Shown: piece by piece, positions 57,701 through 64,000 of the stretch | Layout: every line of letters starts with the position of its first letter | How positions within the stretch are numbered: position 1 is the first letter of the stretch | Assembly: GCA_002803225.1 (NCBI GenBank) | Contig: NXFV01001259.1 | Location: 1 to 64,000, forward strand | Direction: 5' to 3' | Origin: Gamarada debralockiae | Taxonomy: Eukaryota; Ascomycota; Leotiomycetes; Helotiales; Hyphodiscaceae | Length of the DNA stretch: 64,000 nucleotides | Translations under genes and position numbers: made by a program | The notes under the pieces: model-generated | What the model was told of the DNA's origin: nothing | The model's input: the letters and a program-made list of their open reading frames with translations, nothing else | The model's database searches: none

Positions 57701-60298
57701 CTGCAGCATTTCAAGGCCCAAGTCGCATCTGAGCTCGCGTATCTTCAGGATTTGGTACTTGGCAGCCTCCTCGCAATCATGCAGGCATATAAATCGGAGT
57801 CCCAGTTGAAGCTTGATCGCTCGGCCGTGCGTGTCGATTTACTTGTCGATTGCGTCCAAAAGACCGCAAGCCCTCAGGTACAAAATGCTGCATTGCTCCT
57901 CATCGCTTCTCTGGCAGACACAGCTCCGGAGCTTGTTCTCCACAGCGTCATGCCAATCTTCACATTCATGGGCAGCTCAGTGCTGAGACAAAACGACGAG
58001 TACTCCGCTCATGTCATCAGTCAGACGATCCGTGAGGTCATTCCTCCTCTAATCTCGTCTCTTCGGAAAGAGAAAGGAAATCCTGTCACTGGCGCAGCGG
58101 AACTTCTTCTGAGCTTCGTTGCCGCGTATGAACATATACCTCCGCACCGCCGGAGAGGTCTATTTACCTCGCTAGTGCAGACCTTGGGAGCTGAAGACTT
58201 TCTGTTTGCGCTCTTAGCAATGCTCGTCGACAAGTACGGTGTAACGGAAAGCATCCAAGCCTTTGCCGTCGAGTTATCGAGTTCATTCAGTGTTGAAATC
58301 CAGCTTCAGTCTGCTGTAAAGTATCTTGAACTGGTCCGCGATGTCTTGAAGCCTAAACCAACGTATTCCGCTGTCTTACTGACCGCGAATGAGGAAGGAT
58401 CTTCCGATTCTCACCGCATTGCTCTCTATCAGCTGACATTATTGCCCCACCTACTGTCACAAAAGCGCCTCATCACGCATACCGCGAAACTCCTAGATCG
58501 GGACGATATGGACGCAGCAAGAATCCGGGATCTTTATTCAAATTTATTGGAAAATGTGCTCGCTCTTGGAGACACGTTGAAGAACCAAGAACGATTATAT
58601 GGCGCTTGCGGCGATGTTCTGGAAAGCCTTCTTGGTCTGCTATCTACTAGCGAGTTTGTCAAGTCGGTTGAAGGCTTGCTGGATAGACCTAACGAATCGT
58701 TACGCCGGAAAATTCTCCGTGCACTGGAGGTCCGTATTGATCAAGAAAGCCCATCAGATGCTGTTTCGAGGGTAGCAATGCTGGGCTTCTTGCCACAACT
58801 TACCGCAATCATCCGAGAGTCCACAGATGTAAAGTATAAACACACAGCGGTAACTTGTGTCGATAAGATCTCGGGGAAATACGGCAAGAAGGATCTGGAA
58901 GCCGTTTCAGCTGCTGCTGAAACTATCGCGAGCAACCACTGCTTGGGACAGTCAGACGGTCGTCTACGCGTTCTGTCTCTTTTGTGTTTGGCCTCTTTAG
59001 TGGAGATCTTGAGAGAAGGCATTGTATCTGTGCTGCCAATCGCAATTCCCAAAGCACTGGAATATATGGAAGCTAGTTTCAGTGATGATGCAGACGCTCA
59101 GAAGTTGCACAACGCAGGCTTTGCATTCATCAGTTCCTTGGTGCATCATCTACCTTACATGGTCTCGGGCACATATTTGGATAGGCTTCTTTCAATCTCA
59201 AATGCATCCGCTGAAGCTGATCTTGATGACGAAGCGGATGAGAATAGACTTGAGTGTCTTCAGCTTGCTGCGAAACAGCTCCATGCTAAGAGCATGTTTA
59301 ACGCATTAGAGAAGAACTGGGAGAAAGCTGCATCCGCTGGGACATTGGTAAGAATTCCCGATCACCATTCGCATTCAACGACTAATGTAATTCAGGCCCT
59401 TCGGGAATACCTCGAGATACTCAGCATTACGATCGATAAGCACCCCAAGAGCGTTGTCACCAAGAATTCCTCTGTTCTCGCCAATATTTTCCAGAATGCG
59501 TTCGATCTGCGAAGAAGATGGACGGTTGCAGCAGATGAACGTTTTACTGCAGATGCCATGTCTGAGGTGGAGGCAGAAGTCAATGAAGTTGTGATCAAGA
59601 TGATCTACAAGTTCAACGATTCAACATTCAGACCTATTTTTGCAAACCTGGTCGAATGGGCTTCGTCCTCACTACCCAAAAAAGACAAGCAAGGCAGAGT
59701 TCTACGCCTTCAAAGCATATATGCCTTCATGGCTGTATTTTTCGACAATCTTAAATCCATCGTCACTAGCTATGCTACATACCTGCTCGACAATGCAGTT
59801 GAAGTTCTGAAGAACGTCAATCTAAAAGATGAGGATTCGAAAGAGCTATGGTCAAGGGTACTTCGAGCTCTTGTCAAATGTTTCGAGCACGATCAAGACG
59901 ACTTCTGGCAATCTCCATCCCACTTCGGCGCCATCTGCTCTGTGCTTTGCGAACAATTCACAAATGCGTCGGGATTACCGCTAGTACAGGAACTTGTTCC
60001 TGCCATTGTGGAACTCGCGGCTGCTGCGGATTCGTCAGACCACCATAAGGAGCTTAATGTGGCCATTCTCAAAAACATGCGATCTGAGAGTGCGAGTGTG
60101 AGATTAGCGGCGGTAAAGTGTGAGCAGGCTTTGACTGACCGGTTGGGTGAGGAATGGTTGTCTATGTTGCCAGAGATGTTACCGTTTATTAGCGAATTAC
60201 AAGAAGATGATGACGATGTTGTTGAGAAGGAGACTCATAGGTGGATCGGAAGGATTGAGGACGTTCTGGGGGAGAGTCTTGACTCCATGCTCCAGTAA
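54790..60298 (+). CDS. UTP10: U3 snoRNP / SSU processome protein Utp10
   Basis: Exon 1 54790-55166, a 52-base intron, and exon 2 55219-60298, phase 2, give 1818 residues, near the roughly 1770-1800 usual for the family. Utp10 (human HEATR1) belongs to the t-UTP/UtpA subcomplex that links rDNA transcription to 18S pre-rRNA processing in the nucleolus. It opens MASSLAGQLSQIAAKSTNAL, ALNLKAQKAAHSKSLIFEPR, the conserved start. The body is HEAT repeats throughout, for example YAVAALGDPAIKVRRAAAEL and VQNAALLLIASLADTAPELV. The C-terminal domain has FANLVEWASSSLPKKDKQGR and RLQSIYAFMAVFFDNLKSIV, and the end EETHRWIGRIEDVLGE-like is typical. Only one intron near the 5' end is present, as in other filamentous fungi. 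Confidence 0.96.
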
Positions 60299-60674
60299 TG
60301 TAGGAAGAGAGTAGATGTCAAAATATGAATAAACATCATCTGAAACTAATTCCAATCTGCCACTAAGGGTGTCAGAATTCATGATGCATCAAAAACTTTG
60401 GAAGAAAAGTCTGCAACTTAAATGCCTTCAGAGCTTAGTCATCATCCAACCTCCTTAATTCTGACAATCCCGACGACGCTTCAACCACCAAACCTCGTGG
60501 GTGTTTTTTGGGGGGAGGTTTTTGTCATCCAGCAGGACTGTTGTACAGAACTGCATTTAATACCACCTGCAGTATTAAATCTTTCTCTTTTACCCAAGTA
60601 CCCTTTCAACTTCAAATGAAATCCGTCTTGACATTTCTGACCTCCTGACCTGCGCTTCTCACAAATAAGCCGGT
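60299..60674. other. ARG7 promoter and UTP10 3' flank
   Basis: Tandem arrangement with no gene. Near 60470-60620 the sequence is pyrimidine-rich with CCTCC and GGTTTTTG stretches. No Gcn4/CpcA site (TGACTCA) was seen, although arginine genes often carry one. Confidence 0.5.
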
Positions 60675-62174
60675 ATGATACTCCGCAGTTATGGGCTCGC
60701 CACGACGCGTGCACGCAACAAGCCGGTCTTAATCCAGATCCATGGCCGCTATTTTTCGAAATCCCACGTGTATGGCAGCTCGCCCATACCCGCTAAGAAG
60801 CAGAGATTTGTACCAACATCTGGCACATACCCCAAAGGATTCATTGTTGGCAGCTCTTACATAGGCATGAAGCCTGCTAGCATGTCTCAGCCCGATTTAG
60901 TCTTGGTAGCGTCCAAGAATCCCTCATGTGGAGCTGCCGTATTCACGAAAAATGAGTTTCCTGCCGCGTCCATTACAGTCACGAGAGAGCTGCTGCGGAA
61001 AACTAAGGGCTATGGACTCAGCGGTGTTATCGCCAATTCATGGTGCTCGAACACTCTCACAGGAAAGGATGGACTTAAAGATGCAATGGCAATGAGCAAG
61101 GAGGCAGACAAGTACGTGTCCTGCGAGACAGGCGCAGAACGTGAGTCTTCTGTGATGGTCATGCATACTGGGGTCAGCGGCCAACGGTAACTTCAAGCTA
61201 TGTTCCACTAGCAATCAGAAACCGCTAAACACTTAAACAGACTCCCGATAAACAACATTATTCAAAACATGCCAAAACTCCATCAAGCCATGGGAAAATC
61301 CCACGAGCACTGGGTCGAAGCCGCCAGGGGCATATCCACCACTGACACTTTCCCCAAGCTCGCATCTCGCACATTTACTCTTCCATCCTCGCCCAGCACC
61401 ACCTTTGCTATTGTTGGCATCACAAAGGGCGCCGGTATGATCCACCCAAACATGGCCACTACCCTCGGCATCATCTGCACGGATGCTCCCGTGACCCCAA
61501 TCGCCCTTCAGCAGCTCCTCTCCACCGCCGCAGACAAATCCTACAACTGTATCTCCATCGAAGGCGATACCTCGACCAACGACATGGTGGGTATGCTCGC
61601 CAATGGCGCCGCTGGTGGAACCGAAATCGACTTCGACCCGTCTGCCGCCTCACAGTCCGACGATTTTGTCGCCTTGCAGCGGACGCTCATCGAGTTCATG
61701 GCCGACATGGCAAAGCTGGTCGTTAGAGATGGCGAAGGCGCGACTAAGTTTATAACCATCCGTGTCAGAGGCGCGCCCTCGTATGCCTCTGGGAAGCACA
61801 TCGCGTCCGTCATCGCGCGTTCTGTCCTCGTCAAGACGGGCAGTAATCCTAACTGGGGAAGTGTGCTCGCCGCGCTGGGCTACTCGCTCATCGATACCGA
61901 GTTCGCAGGAAAGGGCATTATCGTGCCGGAACTGACGTCTGTAAGTTTTGCTTCGGTGGACGGCAGTACTTTCTTGAAATTTCTGGATAAAGGATTGCCG
62001 GCAAAGGTTGATGAGGCGAGGGCCAGGCAGCTTATGGAGCAGGAGGATATAGAGGTGGTTGTGGATTTGAGGGAGGTTGGGAAAGCAGCGAAACATGACG
62101 TTGATGAGGCTGTATATTGGACTTGCGACTTGACGCATGAGTTTGTTACGATAAATGGAGATTTTAGGACTTGA
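60675..62174 (+). CDS. ARG7: Mitochondrial glutamate N-acetyltransferase / ornithine acetyltransferase (ArgJ type)
   Basis: Exon 1 60675-61186, a 54-base intron, and exon 2 61241-62174, phase 2, give 481 residues. This bifunctional enzyme (yeast Arg7, bacterial ArgJ) moves the acetyl group from N-acetylornithine to glutamate and can also use acetyl-CoA, in the mitochondrial arginine cycle. The N terminus ([20 protein letters not shown]) is Arg-rich and amphipathic, suiting import. Self-cleavage before the nucleophile Thr occurs in [11 protein letters not shown], preceded by GITKGAGM, giving alpha and beta chains. GDTSTNDMV is the other conserved block. The C terminus ([16 protein letters not shown]) matches the family, where THEYV.INADYRT is usual. 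Both halves are complete and no key residue is missing. Confidence 0.97.
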
Positions 62175-62445
62175 ATAGAAGAATCATCTAATATATATAT
62201 TTTTTTTCTACGTCCCATTTAGTTACTATGGTTGGAGGTAAAGTTTATGGCTAGAGATGATGCGTATGTGTGGTTGAGACTGTAGGTGCAAGACATGTGG
62301 AGACATGAATTAAACCCGCAGGCAATGGTGAAACATCACTGATTGCTAGTTCTATCTATAAGTTGTATAGTAGTGACGTGCCGTAACATACTTTGTTTGA
62401 GAAAATATCGCAACTTTGCTATATAATCCGTCCCTTCCGTCTTAA
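62175..62445. other. 3' flank of ARG7
   Basis: Short convergent region with a T-rich tract at 62200-62208. No gene is seen. Confidence 0.5.
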
Positions 62446-63056
62446 TCATGCCGCAACTTTAGTTGTCCTGTTGACCTGGCCACGGAACAGAACACGTATA
62501 CCGTCCTCACCAATAGATGTGCGGCCGTGCAGTGTATTGTTGTTGTCAATGACCAAAAGATCGCCAACCTCCCAGCGATGCTGGTATGCGTACTTGGGCT
62601 GGGTGAGGAATCGTTCCAAGTCGGCAATGAGCCTGTCTGACTCTGTCTCCGCGACACCAGCGACCCTCAGATTCCAGCTCCGCTCAATACCTGGCGGGAA
62701 CTGCAGGGCAAAATTGAGAAACTGCTGCCCTCATCTGTCCGGATGAGTGGGATGGGATGCCACTTGTCGCCTAGGTTATTGTAGTGGCCTGTTTCCTGGA
62801 TCTGGTACTCGAAGATGCCGTCGGTGTAGAAAGGCAGCGGGCCTCGACCAAGGACGACGTTGCCCTTCTCGCGGGTTGCGCTGAGCTTCATCAGGTCGCT
62901 TCCATCAGTCTTGAACTTGTGAACGACTGGGTTCCCGATGCCTTTGACGAGAGACTTGAACTGCTCCTCGCCCACTGGAGAGGCGTTAATCGAAGGACCG
63001 TATCTCACCACAACAACTTTTTGAGGAAAAACTAAGTCTGCATTGATTGTCGGGCG
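62446..63056 (-). pseudogene. Truncated TauD/TfdA-type dioxygenase pseudogene
   Basis: The region encodes a 2-oxoglutarate-dependent dioxygenase of the TauD family. The first part reads RPTINADLVFPQKVVVVRYG, then GNVVLGRGPLPFYTDGIFEY. After a frame change near 62730 come FALQFPPGIERSWNLRV and VGDLLVIDNNNTLHGRTSIG, then RVLFRGQVNRTTKV to a TGA at 62446-62448. TauD enzymes bind iron with H-x-D and a later His. Here H-x-D reads YTD, a single C-to-T change from His, while the later His (NTLHGR) is intact. The 5' end runs into a stop and AT-rich sequence, so the N-terminal third is missing. It has three separate lesions and cannot be active. RIP or local decay is likely. Confidence 0.82.
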
Positions 63057-63930
63057 CTAAACCACTTCTCCAAAGTAGAGTATAATTCTTTTAATCTCTT
63101 AGACTATGCACATCTGTGCCTTGTTCTGTTAGACATAGGGAACACTTACTACTCAATAGTTGCAAAATGGCCTGGCAAGGTAGTTGGGAGTTCTTAGTAT
63201 GGTATGATTTCCTACTAGCAAGGCAGACCAAAGATACATAGTTTCTATGCTCAGGAATACAAACAAGTGAGGTGTTCTAGGCAAGGTGTATAAAGATCTC
63301 AGACCACTGTAACACCATCAATGCATAGTGCTTAGTATTTGACACTAATCCTTACATCTTAATTTAACTAGGCAATCCAAAACAACTCAAGATTCCATTA
63401 GTGGTAGGAGGTGTGCAGAGCTCTATTAGTAGGGGTATGGCAGAGCGCTAGTTGGCAGGTAATGTTGGCCTATTTATCTAGCCGTGCTATACTCTTAGGA
63501 GAGAGGTGTATAGGCTGTGGATACTTAGTATTCTAAGTATTCTATGTAGAATTCGTATCCAGAAAACTAACATACGCTGAAACTGCTGTGCCCTGGTAAA
63601 CGCTAGGAGCTTTAGGCCTAGGCTTTCCAACAGAAGACCTCTAAGGATTCCAACATCGGTTATACTAACCCTAACGCCTTTCCATACAGCAGTAGTATTT
63701 TTATAAACCCTTCTAGCACAAGAAACTATTTCTCTCTTCTTGTATCTATACCTTACTTTAACCCCAATTCTCTCTTTTAACTACTCCTTGTCACGAATCC
63801 AAATTCTGGGCCTAGAAGGCAGTCTAAAATAGGTTCAACTATGAGTTTTCAAAGCTAAGAAAAGAAGAAAAGAAGATTTAGAGCTTCCTGAACTATACAG
63901 ATATGTAATCAACCCGCTAGCGGCCGCCGT
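63057..63930. other. Decayed AT-rich sequence
   Basis: Stop-rich in all six frames with many CTA/TAG motifs and short direct repeats such as CTAAGTATTCTA near 63525-63545. It looks like an old repeat altered by C-to-T change, but no terminal repeat or protein motif could be recognised. It probably replaced the 5' part of the dioxygenase gene. Confidence 0.5.
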
Positions 63931-63943
63931 GTTGCCTGGCAAC
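63931..63943. promoter_or_regulatory. Perfect RFX X-box palindrome
   Basis: GTTGCCTGGCAAC at 63931-63943 is a complete X-box (GTNRCC, short spacer, RGYAAC). RFX-family factors (yeast Crt1/Rfx1, Penicillium CPCR1) bind such sites, often at DNA-damage or ribonucleotide-reductase genes. A CACGTG core follows at about 63963. The sequence around it is GC-rich in contrast to the decayed block before it, so it may be the promoter of a gene beyond the window. The strand and target are unknown. Confidence 0.55.
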
Positions 63944-64000
63944 CAATTCCCTTCCTTTCCCCACGTGACCCTGGCCGTACGGGTCATCCGTACAAGCGGT

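Overview
The window is nuclear DNA of a filamentous ascomycete (Pezizomycotina). The evidence is short GT-AG introns of about 47-120 bases with CTRAY-type branch sites, compact intron-poor housekeeping genes, a HET-domain gene, two Zn2Cys6 regulators, a rhodopsin-domain membrane protein, and transposon relics whose stop codons look like C-to-T decay of the repeat-induced point mutation (RIP) kind. A leotiomycete is my best guess, but that is inference and no marker here proves it. Gene models below were spliced by hand from reading frames and splice signals, and the phases were checked base by base.

Layout. 1-5200 is gene-poor and decayed: remnants of unknown genes, a 440-bp TA-flanked inverted-repeat element, and a dead Tc1/mariner transposase. 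5531-7036 holds an intact rhodopsin-domain membrane protein. 7040-14100 is accessory sequence: an LTR-like stretch, a frameshifted small gene, a frameshifted Zn2Cys6 regulator, a broken 2EXR-like fragment, an intact HET-domain gene between AT-rich blocks, a heptamer microsatellite and further gene fragments. 15700-29100 has fungus-specific genes of unknown function: a coiled-coil membrane protein, a small multi-span membrane protein, a large Gln/Pro-rich protein, a small secreted protein with an AA1-like look, and two basic/acidic ORFs, separated by 1-2 kb spacers without convincing genes.

29827-62174 is the conserved core. In order it holds prolidase (minus), a secreted alpha-L-rhamnosidase-like enzyme (plus), COP9 signalosome subunit 1 (minus), a 973-residue Zn2Cys6 regulator (minus), a sulfotransferase-like protein (plus), mitochondrial Mhr1/mL67 (minus) divergent from HSP104 (plus), an Ala-rich secreted protein (plus), NRDE-2 (minus) divergent from UTP10 (plus), and the mitochondrial arginine-biosynthesis protein Arg7/ArgJ (plus). 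The genes are individually transcribed, with two divergent promoter pairs. They do not form one pathway. After ARG7 the sequence decays again: a 5'-truncated TauD-type dioxygenase pseudogene, then AT-rich DNA, ending with a perfect RFX X-box palindrome at 63931-63943.

I found no CRISPR array, rRNA, convincing tRNA or biosynthetic cluster, and nothing that I would call a new multi-gene system. The most interesting points are two GC-AG introns, two inverted-repeat elements (one inside a prolidase intron), the cluster of multiply frameshifted genes next to the HET gene, and a TauD pseudogene whose iron-ligand His has become Tyr.
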